From Paenibacillus solanacearum (GTDB lineage: Bacteria > Bacillota > Bacilli > Paenibacillales > NBRC-103111), in the NCBI RefSeq assembly GCF_910593845.1, contig NZ_CAJVAS010000036.1, positions 1 to 63,537 on the forward strand: 63,537 nt of DNA, written 5' to 3'. Shown here piece by piece: positions 16,222 through 24,345 of the stretch (position 1 is the first letter of the stretch; the number at the start of each line of letters is the position of its first letter). The notes below the pieces were generated by a model that was not told where the DNA came from, did no database searches, and saw nothing but the letters and a program-made list of their open reading frames with translations. A program made the translations under genes and the position numbers.

Positions 16222-17337
16222 TCAAGCTCTGTTCATATAAAAGGATTCGAACTCAGCAACAGAGTCAAACAGGTTCAAAACCACACCTTCTGTTCTTAAG
16301 TGATGCTCTAACTTCTCGATAAGATGCAGAACGGCTAATCGCAATGGCTCGAAATCTGTTGGATCCAACAACGCCACAAGATCTGGGTACCCATGACGAA
16401 TATAGAACGCCCGATGCTCACCCAAATCAACCTTACCGGGCCAGCGTCCTTTTTCCGCGGCATACAATATTCGAGCAAGCCCGTCTTGTACACCGCTAGC
16501 AACGAAGAAAGCTGTTTCGTAATGGCCTTTCTCGCACGCGGTTAACAGTTTGTTCAGCATCCCCCTTGCCTCTTCATAGTACCCTTTCATTCGCTTTTCA
16601 AATGAGCGAGTCTCTTCTTGATTATCTTGCCGCTCCGATATAAGGCGAGCCGTATCTGCCGTCAACTTCTCACACGCCAATATAATCTCATCTGGATTTA
16701 GGCTGAACATCATAGTATCGAGGTATTGATCCAGTTGGTCCGGCTTTATGGGAAGTTCCCTGACTTGCTCGCGATAGTGGCCCCAACTGCGCTTATAGTA
16801 GATTTGGTTCAAGAGGCCAAGTGACTTCACAATGTTTCCAGCAATTTCTCGAGCTTTGATTCGACAATAGGATAACTCCTTGGGATTGTCGGCAAGCCGC
16901 ATCTTCGCCAAGCTGATAAAACATTCCGTTAACACCGTTTCGGCCTTACTGATCATCGCAGGTGTTTTAGACCCGCTTCCCATGCTGGATATCGTCGCGC
17001 GTAGTTCCGTGAATCTCGCAAGATCATCCTCTGATCGTACATACAGCAGCTCACAGTCTGCTATAATCGTCGTGCTCCAGTCCTCGAACGTTGCCATTCT
17101 CTCAGCACGTTCCCATCCGATCGGCCAAAAATCAAAACTTATGCCGTCGATTATAAACTGGCATTCTACTTCTCTTCCTCTGGCTGTGGCCGGAATGAAG
17201 AAGAAATCCAAATCGGACCGCTCCGTCGCTCGCCCCTGCAAATAGGATCCGTAATATCCGACGATCGCGACATCTTGGGGATAGCTTGTCTTAATGTGAT
17301 TCACTATAATATCAGCGACAGCAAAAACATCAACCAT
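16222..17337 (-). CDS. nucleotidyltransferase-domain protein
   Basis: 371 residues. The N-terminal nucleotidyltransferase motif GYYGSYLQGRATERSDLDFF (about 24-43) has the GS and the metal-binding DxD of the polymerase-beta fold. The rest is helical and could form a substrate-recognition domain like those of aminoglycoside- or tRNA-directed enzymes, but I see no diagnostic motif. ATG 17337 has GGGAGG eight bases upstream; an upstream GTG at 17382 is less likely. It appears to be a single-gene unit. Confidence 0.75.
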   Translation of the reverse strand: MVDVFAVADIIVNHIKTSYPQDVAIVGYYGSYLQGRATERSDLDFFFIPATARGREVECQFIIDGISFDFWPIGWERAERMATFEDWSTTIIADCELLYVRSEDDLARFTELRATISSMGSGSKTPAMISKAETVLTECFISLAKMRLADNPKELSYCRIKAREIAGNIVKSLGLLNQIYYKRSWGHYREQVRELPIKPDQLDQYLDTMMFSLNPDEIILACEKLTADTARLISERQDNQEETRSFEKRMKGYYEEARGMLNKLLTACEKGHYETAFFVASGVQDGLARILYAAEKGRWPGKVDLGEHRAFYIRHGYPDLVALLDPTDFEPLRLAVLHLIEKLEHHLRTEGVVLNLFDSVAEFESFYMNRA

Positions 17338-17440
17338 CGAAAAACCTCCCTGCTTTATTTCAAGTTTTGATTGTGCCCTCATGAAAAAATATTCACCATT
17401 ACGTTAATTTCCAACAGCAGACCACTTCGGGCTAAGCCCC

Positions 17441-17800
17441 CTACTTGCCAACTAAAACGAATATGTTTCGATCAGGCGCTTGCATTACAGCTACGTATCC
17501 GCCGTTTGGGTTAGGGAATGGAGTGCGAATCCATTTCACTTGATCGTTTGATTGTAGCGATTCGAAAGTGCCGCGAACATCCTCAACAACGATTTCTATT
17601 TCGGCAACTGCAAGATTGGGATTGTTCTTGAGAACTAACTGAGCAGTTCCTTCCGGAAAACTCATTCCGATAAGCTTCCACTGTTTATCTTCATCTTGGA
17701 ACGCTTCCCAAGCCTTATTGAGACCAAGTGACTGATAAAAGTCTACCGACAATTCGATGTTTTCTGTGTATACTGCAGTACACTCAATTCTTTTCCACAT
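17441..17800 (-). CDS. VOC-family protein
   Basis: 119 residues of the glyoxalase/bleomycin-resistance fold. The opening strand ECTAVYTENIELSVDFYQSL and the closing HYDV-like region (GYVAVMQAPDRNIFVLVGK) are typical. Start ATG 17800 follows AGGACGG; an upstream ATG at 17821 gives seven more residues. Substrate unknown. Stands alone. Confidence 0.7.
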   Translation of the reverse strand: MWKRIECTAVYTENIELSVDFYQSLGLNKAWEAFQDEDKQWKLIGMSFPEGTAQLVLKNNPNLAVAEIEIVVEDVRGTFESLQSNDQVKWIRTPFPNPNGGYVAVMQAPDRNIFVLVGK

Positions 17801-18000
17801 ATGTATTGGCCGTCCTAACATAAGAATATACGTTCTTATACATCATATACCAAATTTATCCAAATAAGCAATGCAAATTCCCCGTCAGCACCCCGAAAAT
17901 GGAAAACAGCGACAGCCATGGACAAGAACATCCCTGTCCAGACTCTCACTGTTTTACTGAACTTGTCATATCCGTTACATCGAGCCGCCATACTGCACGA

Positions 18001-18456
18001 TTACGGGATCTCGTAGTTTTTTAGCGGCATGCCTACATATTCGCGGAAGGAACGAATCCGGTCGGCCTCGAACTCAAAGGCAACCGTAAGCTCATTGCGA
18101 TAAGGCAGACCGTTCAGCATGCCCTCCGCGCGAAATACGACAATCCCCCAGCGTTCGTTCTCAAGCTCGATGAGCGGTGTTATCTGCACCTGCAATACCG
18201 AGCGCTCGAACCGGATCAATGCCTCGAACCGCGCCTTGCCCTGCTGCTCGTGGTTCCACCCTTCAAGCGGGAGCGGCACGAAGAAATGGAAATCTTCCGT
18301 AACCCTATTCACAAAATCTGCAGTATGCCCTGTTTCAAAAGCCCGCTTGAAAGCACCGAATACTTCACGGTTTCGGGATGGTCCCGAACCTGCGGCTCTC
18401 CCCATGAACGAATCGTTCAGCTGTATTTCATTGGTATGAAGCTTCGATTCAGCCAT
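18001..18456 (-). CDS. SnoaL-like polyketide cyclase-fold protein
   Basis: 151 residues. After a 25-residue linker the NTF2-like fold begins (FGAFKRAFETGHTADFVNRV, FHFFVPLPLEGWNHEQQGKA) and ends with FEFEADRIRSFREYVGM. CAGGAGGCG lies just upstream of ATG 18456. It follows the DinB-like gene on the same strand after 41 bases, so the two probably share a transcript opposite the LysR gene. The reaction is unknown. Confidence 0.75.
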   Translation of the reverse strand: MAESKLHTNEIQLNDSFMGRAAGSGPSRNREVFGAFKRAFETGHTADFVNRVTEDFHFFVPLPLEGWNHEQQGKARFEALIRFERSVLQVQITPLIELENERWGIVVFRAEGMLNGLPYRNELTVAFEFEADRIRSFREYVGMPLKNYEIP

Positions 18457-18497
18457 CGCTATCGCCTCCTGAATGTTTTTTTGAATGTGATCCGCTT

Positions 18498-18962
18498 TTA
18501 CTTAACAAGCTTAAGCTGGCTTGAAATGACACCCAGGTGAATCGCTTCGTGCATCAAAGCGAAATTAAACAAGTCACCGGCTGTCACGAATGAGAACGGC
18601 CCCATTGCATACGGAGACGGCAGCTTCCGTTCGAGCATTTCAGGTGTCAGTTCGGCAAGCCGGGACAGCTGCGCCGTTAACATCCCAATCAATTCTTCCT
18701 TGGGCGGAGGCGTTTCCGCCCAATCGGACGGTTTCGTCCCGGAGTTGAACAGCGCCTCGCATTGCAGCGGTATGGCGGATGGGAAGCCGAAGCTGAGCGA
18801 TACGTATTTATCCATCCAATACACGATGTGACCGATATTCCAGCGAACCGTATTGCGGAAGCCCTCCGGTTGGATGTCCATCTGCGATTCCGATACCTCC
18901 TGCAGCTGGCCGATGACGATTGAGCGAAGCACATTCCCTGTGCGGATAATCGATTGTGTCAT
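18498..18962 (-). CDS. DinB-family protein
   Basis: 154 residues, a DinB/DUF664-like four-helix bundle. Candidate metal histidines lie in WNIGHIVYWMDKYVS (about residue 44) and FALMHEAIHLGVISSQLKLV (about 138-142). The start at ATG 18962 follows AGAGGAGG; an extension to 18998 has no site. It is divergent from the LysR regulator gene (190 bases) and is probably its target together with the SnoaL-like gene downstream. The first DinB-family gene in the window (4607-5104) is only distantly similar. Confidence 0.8.
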   Translation of the reverse strand: MTQSIIRTGNVLRSIVIGQLQEVSESQMDIQPEGFRNTVRWNIGHIVYWMDKYVSLSFGFPSAIPLQCEALFNSGTKPSDWAETPPPKEELIGMLTAQLSRLAELTPEMLERKLPSPYAMGPFSFVTAGDLFNFALMHEAIHLGVISSQLKLVK

Positions 18963-19152
18963 AATTGAATCCTCCTCTTGGTCGGTTGTTCGTTTCACAC
19001 TTACAGCTTACCTCCATCTGCCGCTTCGCAACAATCACGTAAATCCGATGCTATCGATCGGTTTCAGTAATGATTTATTTAGAAATTGCTGGAACCGGGG
19101 TTCAGCGATTATAATGACGGAGGAAGATCGATCACCGAAAGGGGCATCCGCA

Positions 19153-20064
19153 TTGGAACTTCGACAGCTTGAATACTTTGCTGCCATTTGTAAGGAGATG
19201 CATTTCTCCAGGGCGGCTGAAAAGCTCTGTACCACCCAGTCGAATTTGAGCCAGCAGATCAAGTTTTTGGAGAACGAGATTGGACTTCCGCTATTTGACC
19301 GCATCGGCAAGCGGATCGCGTTAACGGACGCCGGACGCATCCTGCTCGAGCAAAGCCGCAGCATCTTCGAGCATGTCGACTATGCCAAGAGGGCGATATC
19401 GGATCTGAAGCAAATGGAAGGCGGCAGGCTGGACATCGGCATTTTACCGGGAGATGGCGATTTGCTGTTCGACGCTTTGCTTATCGATTTCCATAAAACG
19501 TATCCGAAGCTATCGATCAGCGTGACGGAAACCACGGATGTATACGAACAGGTCCTTGACGGCACGAGAGATCTCGGAGTGACCACGGTGCCTCTCAAGC
19601 CTGATGAGAGTATTGCGGTAATTCCCTTATTTCACGAGGAGTTTGTGCTGGCCGTCCGGTCGGATCACCCTCTGGCGAAGCTAAAGGCCGTTCCGTTCGA
19701 ACAGCTGCAGGAGCTGAAGATGGTCCTGTTCGGTCCCGAGCATCAGATTACTAAGGTCATCCAGTCCTGCTGTCTTGAAAAAGGAATTACGATGGACAAC
19801 CCGATCGTAACCTCCACCTTATCGACGCAGCTGTCCTTGGTCGAGCAAGGCATCGGAGCTTCCATTCTTCCCAAGCTGCTGCTGGATTATTTGAACCGTG
19901 AACAGATCGTTGGCGTGAAGCTGCTGCATCCGACACCCAGCCAAGACATTTGTATCCTCTATCGGACGGACAAATTTATGGGGCAAGCTGCCAAGCTTTT
20001 TATACAAGAATTGCAGGCTTTCCTGCAAAGCGTCATGAATCATACCGGCCGCTCGTCAGGCTAG
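19153..20064 (+). CDS. LysR-family transcriptional regulator
   Basis: 303 residues from a TTG start: ELRQLEYFAAICKEMHFSRA with AAEKLCTTQSNLSQQIKFLE is a textbook LysR helix-turn-helix, followed by the two-lobed effector domain (GRLDIGILPGDGDLLFDALL at its start). TTG 19153 is chosen because GAAAGGGGC lies eight bases upstream and the protein then begins exactly at the helix-turn-helix; an ATG at 19114 adds 13 residues. LysR proteins usually control the divergent neighbour, here the DinB-SnoaL pair. The intergenic region contains an inverted repeat (GCTGGAACC/GGTTCAGC, 19088-19106). Confidence 0.88.
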   Translation: MELRQLEYFAAICKEMHFSRAAEKLCTTQSNLSQQIKFLENEIGLPLFDRIGKRIALTDAGRILLEQSRSIFEHVDYAKRAISDLKQMEGGRLDIGILPGDGDLLFDALLIDFHKTYPKLSISVTETTDVYEQVLDGTRDLGVTTVPLKPDESIAVIPLFHEEFVLAVRSDHPLAKLKAVPFEQLQELKMVLFGPEHQITKVIQSCCLEKGITMDNPIVTSTLSTQLSLVEQGIGASILPKLLLDYLNREQIVGVKLLHPTPSQDICILYRTDKFMGQAAKLFIQELQAFLQSVMNHTGRSSG

Positions 20065-20314
20065 CGGAAACCGTCGATACACGATAGGACGCCGGCGCGG
20101 CGCTTAATGCCGTCCCGCCACTTGACTGCATACCAAAAAAGCCCCGGCGCTGTCTGGCCGAAGCTTGCGGATTGCTCTCCTTCAACGATTGTAATACGCA
20201 CTCAACGACCCCCTATGGAAATTTGTTCCTTTTCCATCTATTCTCCACAGGCAGCGCCTTTTCCTCCTCTAGTCAACCCTGCTATCTTACGCTGTTGGGT
20301 GGCTGACACCCCCG

Positions 20315-20527
20315 CTAGCCTTCCTCGCTTTGATACTCTAATATGTCCCCAGGCTGGCACTCCAGTGCTTTGCAGATCGCCTCCAAGGTGGACAGCCGAA
20401 TGGCTTTGGCCTTTCCATTTTTCAATATCGAAAGGTTAGCCATGGTAATGCCAACTCTCTCCGCAAGCTCGGTTACGCTCATCTTCCTTTTTGCGAGCAT
20501 CACATCAATATTGATGATCATTGCCAT
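20315..20527 (-). CDS. small XRE-type (YozG-like) repressor
   Basis: 70 residues forming a single Cro/CI-type helix-turn-helix: LAKRKMSVTELAERVGITMA, then NLSILKNGKAKAIRLSTLEA. GAGGTG precedes ATG 20527. It follows the DUF2975 membrane protein gene after 10 bases. In Bacillota DUF2975 proteins are commonly paired with this kind of regulator, so an autoregulated two-gene unit is likely. Confidence 0.85.
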   Translation of the reverse strand: MAMIINIDVMLAKRKMSVTELAERVGITMANLSILKNGKAKAIRLSTLEAICKALECQPGDILEYQSEEG

Positions 20528-20537
20528 ATTATTCACC

Positions 20538-21020
20538 TCAGACGGTTAAGTCATTTTCCGATTTGATATCAATCGCGTCTTGTAAGAGCCTCTGGAGAAC
20601 CGCAGCAAAGACGGCAATCACCAAGGAGGCAAAAATCAAGATCATCCCGATAATGATGACCCCTGGGGCATCGTCTCTCTCGGCGATCAGATAAAAGAGC
20701 GGCATGCCGGCCACATACAAGCTGCTGATGATGATCGCACAGTACTTAATACGTTTTAAAGCCCCAACGGACAATTCCGAGAACGCATTGTTCTTGTCAA
20801 TATAGCATAAAAGCTTAAATGCTTGATACAGGGCGAAGTAAAAAGGGATCGCCGATGCGTAAAAAAGAGTCATCACGAGAAATTTCAAAAAAGGGAGCTC
20901 CGGGTACAATACGACTGCATATTTCCCTATCTCCGGCACCAGAAAGATACATAAAGCCAGAATCGGAATTCCAATGCAAATCACAGCGATCTTTAAAAAC
21001 AACGTCGTTCCATGTTTCAC
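20538..21020 (-). CDS. DUF2975 membrane protein
   Basis: 160 residues from a GTG start (GAGGTG six bases upstream). Four membrane segments: about 8-29, 45-67, 88-112 and 122-146, with the loop LLCYIDKNNAFSELSVGALK between the second and third, a typical DUF2975 feature. Role unknown; the paired XRE regulator gene lies directly downstream. An upstream ATG at 21062 exists but has no site. Confidence 0.8.
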   Translation of the reverse strand: MKHGTTLFLKIAVICIGIPILALCIFLVPEIGKYAVVLYPELPFLKFLVMTLFYASAIPFYFALYQAFKLLCYIDKNNAFSELSVGALKRIKYCAIIISSLYVAGMPLFYLIAERDDAPGVIIIGMILIFASLVIAVFAAVLQRLLQDAIDIKSENDLTV

Positions 21021-21158
21021 AATAAGCACCTCACTTATGGAATCTCGATTTGAATGTAACACATAATTTATCGTTTTACAATAAAAATATATTTATTCAT
21101 ATGATTTATTTATTGTTAAAATTTCCACTCCAGCCTGATATTGCGACTTCAAAGTCAA

Positions 21159-21183
21159 GAGCAGGTCGCCGCGGCGCCTGCTC
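21159..21183 (-). terminator. GC-rich hairpin after nadR
   Basis: GAGCAGG (21159-21165) pairs with CCTGCTC (21177-21183), with further G-C pairs inside. Only a weak T tract follows on the minus strand. It is the likely end of the pnuC-nadR transcript. Confidence 0.4.
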
Positions 21184-21213
21184 CGTAGAAATGCATGCTC
21201 TCTAACGTATGGA

Positions 21214-22236
21214 TCAGCCTAACCCTCCTGTGTAGTGACAGCTTCGGTATTTGCGGAACCCGGCAACCATCCGGCTCGCCTGCTCTGCGCGCTCTTCCAG
21301 CGATCCGCTCAAGATAATATACGGAATGTTGCGTACTTGAAGATCGGCGATGATCTGTTTCTGGAAAACGTGTCGCTGCACCTCTCCTGATCGATCCCAC
21401 GTATCGTCGTAAGGCATATCCGTATCGCATACAAACACGAGATCATAACGGGAAGCGGCTTCCACAGCCCGCTGCGCTAACAACGGAGTCGCTTCGCCAT
21501 GGTAATATAGCGAGAACATATACGTCGTGATCGCGTTCGTATCGACGAACAGCATGCCGCGCGCATCCTGTACAAGCTTCTCTTCCCGCTCCAGATGTCC
21601 TTCCGCAATGTCCTCCAGCTGCCGAAGCGTCAAACGCCGGTTAACCTGGTGCTTCTCCCAGTACTCTCTGCCGTACTCGGGCATCCATACCGTATCATGC
21701 CGCTCCGCCATATGGGCGGCGAGCGTCGTTTTGCCTGTGGACGGCGCCCCGAGGAACACGAATCTTGCGATCATATCCCGGTAAACGACCGGGCTCAGGA
21801 AGTGCCGGTTCGCATAAGGATCATCTCGAACCTGCGTGCCGGATACCGGAACCATCAGCCGGTCAGGATCGACTTGGCGGTTGACCGCCCCGAGCGCCTG
21901 ACTCATATGATCGCCGTAGAACTCGCTGGAATAAAAATGCGTAATTGGTTTTCCCCCGAGCCGTTTCAATATATACGCCTCCTGCATCCGCTTAATCTCG
22001 GGGGTATCACCCATAGCCTCCGGGCCGTCCCAAGCTTCGATCACCTGCACTTGCGGATAAAGCGTTCGAATCCAATTCGCCCTGACGTTCAGTGGAATAT
22101 CGATCGTGTCCGGGCAGTCGTAGATCACGACGATCACTTCATCCGTTTCCTCCATCGCCGTCTCGATCATCCGCTGATGACCGCGATGCAGCGGCGCAAA
22201 TTTCCCTAGTGTCAAGCCTGTTCGGTGTTGGCGCAT
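21214..22236 (-). CDS. nadR: NadR-type NMN adenylyltransferase / nicotinamide riboside kinase
   Basis: 340 residues with two catalytic domains. The adenylyltransferase domain has GKFAPLHRGH (11-20) and VSGTQVRDDP (131-140). The ribosylnicotinamide kinase domain has a Walker A GAPSTGKT (163-170). Together they turn nicotinamide riboside into NMN and then NAD. There is no N-terminal helix-turn-helix, so unlike enterobacterial NadR it is not a repressor; regulation is left to the NrtR gene upstream. It overlaps the end of pnuC by 25 bases. Cytoplasmic. Confidence 0.9.
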   Translation of the reverse strand: MRQHRTGLTLGKFAPLHRGHQRMIETAMEETDEVIVVIYDCPDTIDIPLNVRANWIRTLYPQVQVIEAWDGPEAMGDTPEIKRMQEAYILKRLGGKPITHFYSSEFYGDHMSQALGAVNRQVDPDRLMVPVSGTQVRDDPYANRHFLSPVVYRDMIARFVFLGAPSTGKTTLAAHMAERHDTVWMPEYGREYWEKHQVNRRLTLRQLEDIAEGHLEREEKLVQDARGMLFVDTNAITTYMFSLYYHGEATPLLAQRAVEAASRYDLVFVCDTDMPYDDTWDRSGEVQRHVFQKQIIADLQVRNIPYIILSGSLEERAEQASRMVAGFRKYRSCHYTGGLG

Positions 22237-22874
22237 GTCCCGTTCCTCCTGTCGAGCTGAAGCTCACGCTTCCAGGCGATATACCCGGCCGTGGCGATAC
22301 ATAAGAAGATTGCATATAGAAAAGCTACCGCATACAGCTCTTTGTATGCATACATGGCGACCGACATGACGTCGACCGCCATCCAGCACAGCCAGTTCTC
22401 CAATACTTTCGACGACAACAAATACTGCGCAATCAGGCTAAGCGTCGCAATGAGCGCATCGGCGTATGGAATGGAAGCATCCGTGTGCGTTTGCAGCATG
22501 TATCCCCAGCCGGCCGTTACGATTACGAGCAGCACCCCCATCAGCATTGCCTCGCGGAGCGTGATCGTACGGGTGGGACGGACTTCGGCTCCCTCTCTTT
22601 TCGTCAGCCATACGATCCAGCCGTAAATGCTTAGCACGAAGAAGAAGACCTGCAGCGTCATATCCGCATATAACTTGGCTTCCTCGAACATATAGAAGAA
22701 GCAGCCAACATTGACCAGCCCGACCGGCCAAGCCCATAGCTTCTCTCTTGCAGTAAGCCACACGCACCATAGTCCTGTCGTCGTCGCCACGATCTCGAGC
22801 GTCGTGGACGAGGTGAGCACGGCAATCGCCACCATCAGCAGCATGAGTACGGGTAACATCCAACGTTTATTCAT
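22212..22874 (-). CDS. pnuC: PnuC-type nicotinamide riboside transporter
   Basis: 220 residues with about seven membrane helices. The PnuC fold is visible in TGLWCVWLTAREKLWAWPVG (substrate-pocket W and N-rich helices) and VLENWLCWMAVDVMSVAMYA. It imports nicotinamide riboside, which NadR phosphorylates to trap it. ATG 22874 is chosen for AAGGAGGAGC upstream. It sits between nrtR and nadR on the same strand, 134 bases after nrtR, with an inverted repeat in that gap. Confidence 0.9.
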   Translation of the reverse strand: MNKRWMLPVLMLLMVAIAVLTSSTTLEIVATTTGLWCVWLTAREKLWAWPVGLVNVGCFFYMFEEAKLYADMTLQVFFFVLSIYGWIVWLTKREGAEVRPTRTITLREAMLMGVLLVIVTAGWGYMLQTHTDASIPYADALIATLSLIAQYLLSSKVLENWLCWMAVDVMSVAMYAYKELYAVAFLYAIFLCIATAGYIAWKRELQLDRRNGTCANTEQA

Positions 22875-22956
22875 CTGAAGCTCCTCCTTGCTTTCATCCG
22901 GATTTTCATGCATACTAACGCTTACTTTAGGTTATGCATCGTCCCGCCACATTAAT

Positions 22957-22983
22957 TGTCATTACAATAATATCAACATGACA
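22957..22983. promoter_or_regulatory. candidate NrtR site upstream of pnuC
   Basis: TGTCAT (22957-22962) and ATGACA (22978-22983) form an inverted repeat between nrtR and pnuC. On the minus strand the region reads AATGTCATGTTGATATTAT, close to AATGTCATAATGATAATATC upstream of nrtR. The shared AATGTCAT-TGATA pattern suggests common regulation. Confidence 0.5.
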
Positions 22984-23008
22984 TTATCGATAATTAAAAA
23001 AGAAGGCC

Positions 23009-23788
23009 TTAGCTGTATATCGACAGCTGCGGCGTCACATCGGTAAACCGGTACAGCTGCGCAGCCCGCTGAGAATAGCGGTTGGACAGCTTCGGCTCTC
23101 CCTGGCGGTCTGTTACTTCCTCGATAATGCCCTTGCGGCTTTGCGTAGAAGTGATTTTGCGAAAGAAGTTCTTCTCCTCGAAATCCGGGACTACGGTTTG
23201 GATCACTTGATACAGCTCGCTAATCGTGAACTCCTCCGGGAGAAATTCGCGTGCGATCGTCGTCGTCAGCATTTGGTAACGAATTCGCTGCAGCGCTTCG
23301 GTCAAAATCTCCCTATGGTCGAACGCCAGCTCCATGCGGAGCGCTTCCTCCACCGGAAACAGCTTCACGTCCGCGGCATCGTCATCCGCCCGACGGGCAG
23401 TGAGGTTCTTCTCCTGAACTAACGCGCAGAAGGCGTGAGAGAGGATCCAGCCTCGCGGGTCGCGCCCCGGCTTGCTGTATACGTTCAAGTATTCCATGTG
23501 AACGTCCGCCACGCCGGTTTCCTCCCGCAGCTCCCGCCGCGCGCATTCGTACATGCTCTCCGACTCCTTGCAAAATCCGCCGGGCAAAGCCCATTGCCCT
23601 TCATACGGCCAGCTCTTCCGCTGGATGAGCAGCACCTGCAGCTCGCGCACCGGGAGCGCCTTCTTCGCGGTATTCTTCTCCGTAGAAGTAATGGTGAAGA
23701 TCACGATATCGCTCGGCGCGCCGTCCGGCGTCCGGTATTTGCTCGCCGTGTAGTTGGACTCGTTCTCGCTGCTCTCGTTTCGGGCCAT
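23009..23788 (-). CDS. nrtR: NrtR-type Nudix transcriptional regulator of NAD metabolism
   Basis: 259 residues. A Nudix domain at about 27-160 is followed by a C-terminal winged helix (about 190-250, FEEKNFFRKITSTQSRKGII). The Nudix box (71-93) keeps the full GX5EX7REUXEEXGU pattern, so ADP-ribose binding or even hydrolysis is possible. NrtR proteins repress NAD salvage genes and release DNA on ADP-ribose; here pnuC and nadR follow directly, which supports the call. A perfect palindrome overlaps its own promoter (23843-23865). The N-terminal 25 residues are hydrophilic and unusual. Confidence 0.85.
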   Translation of the reverse strand: MARNESSENESNYTASKYRTPDGAPSDIVIFTITSTEKNTAKKALPVRELQVLLIQRKSWPYEGQWALPGGFCKESESMYECARRELREETGVADVHMEYLNVYSKPGRDPRGWILSHAFCALVQEKNLTARRADDDAADVKLFPVEEALRMELAFDHREILTEALQRIRYQMLTTTIAREFLPEEFTISELYQVIQTVVPDFEEKNFFRKITSTQSRKGIIEEVTDRQGEPKLSNRYSQRAAQLYRFTDVTPQLSIYS

Positions 23789-23838
23789 GACCTCACCTGC
23801 CTGCCGTTAAGGTTTGTGTATTTCGATTTGATATTATC

Positions 23839-23866
23839 ATTATGACATTTTTATTAAAAATGTCAA
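23839..23866 (-). promoter_or_regulatory. nrtR promoter overlapped by a perfect palindrome
   Basis: On the minus strand TTGACA (23861-23866) and CATAAT (23839-23844) lie 16 bases apart. A palindrome of TGACATTTTT, a three-base centre and AAAAATGTCA (23843-23865) covers the spacer. It is a strong candidate for NrtR autoregulation. Confidence 0.6.
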
Positions 23867-23879
23867 GCGCCGCAAAAGC

Positions 23880-24128
23880 CTATTTTGCGGCAGTTATGGA
23901 TAAGAAGTAGTCGATGATTGCAATGTTAAAATTCGAGCATGTGTCAGGAATCTCCACTGAACACGCTTTATTCGGCTCCCATGAAGTTAATGCGTCTTTC
24001 TTGGGCGATAGCTTTTGCTTGATATCCCGTAATAGTGGACTTCGATTTCTTTTGGCATCTTGCGAAACGACCGTGAGTTTCTTTCCACTTGCTCTATGTT
24101 CAACTTTTCCAACATACTTCAAGTGCAT
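23880..24128 (-). CDS. doubtful ORF, 82 aa
   Basis: A basic ORF (KLTVVSQDAKRNRSPLLRDI in the N-terminal half) with no good ribosome site. Its stop falls inside a 9-bp hairpin (GCCGCAAAA/TTTTGCGGC, 23868-23890) upstream of nrtR. An overlapping plus-strand ORF is equally unconvincing. Kept only because the stretch 23867-24163 holds nothing better. Confidence 0.2.
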   Translation of the reverse strand: MHLKYVGKVEHRASGKKLTVVSQDAKRNRSPLLRDIKQKLSPKKDALTSWEPNKACSVEIPDTCSNFNIAIIDYFLSITAAK

Positions 24129-24163
24129 CTAATATTTAAGCATTTCCAATTTAAACCATAAAC

Positions 24164-24199
24164 AGAAAAGCCGCCTCCATTTAACATATAGAGACGGCT
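24164..24199 (-). terminator. Rho-independent terminator after the oligopeptide ABC operon
   Basis: Stem 24169-24177 with 24191-24199 (one mismatch), then TTTTC on the minus strand. Between it and the binding-protein stop (24346) lies a short open frame ending GIVIDFIQQ at 24212 that could be the tail of a lost gene; nothing else is seen there. Confidence 0.65.
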
Positions 24200-24345
24200 C
24201 ATGACAATAAATTATTGCTGAATAAAATCAATTACAATTCCTTCGTTGATAAGGTTCGCAATAGCGATATTAGTATCTAATAAGATCCCTTGCTCACCTT
24301 TCCCAACTTGCAACCATTCCCTAAATATCCTGCACAGCCTCAACA

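Noticed and set aside
24212..24345. Tail GKGEQGILLDTNIAIANLIN... ending at 24212
   Set aside because: Too short to assign and lacks a start outside the binding-protein gene; possibly a gene remnant.
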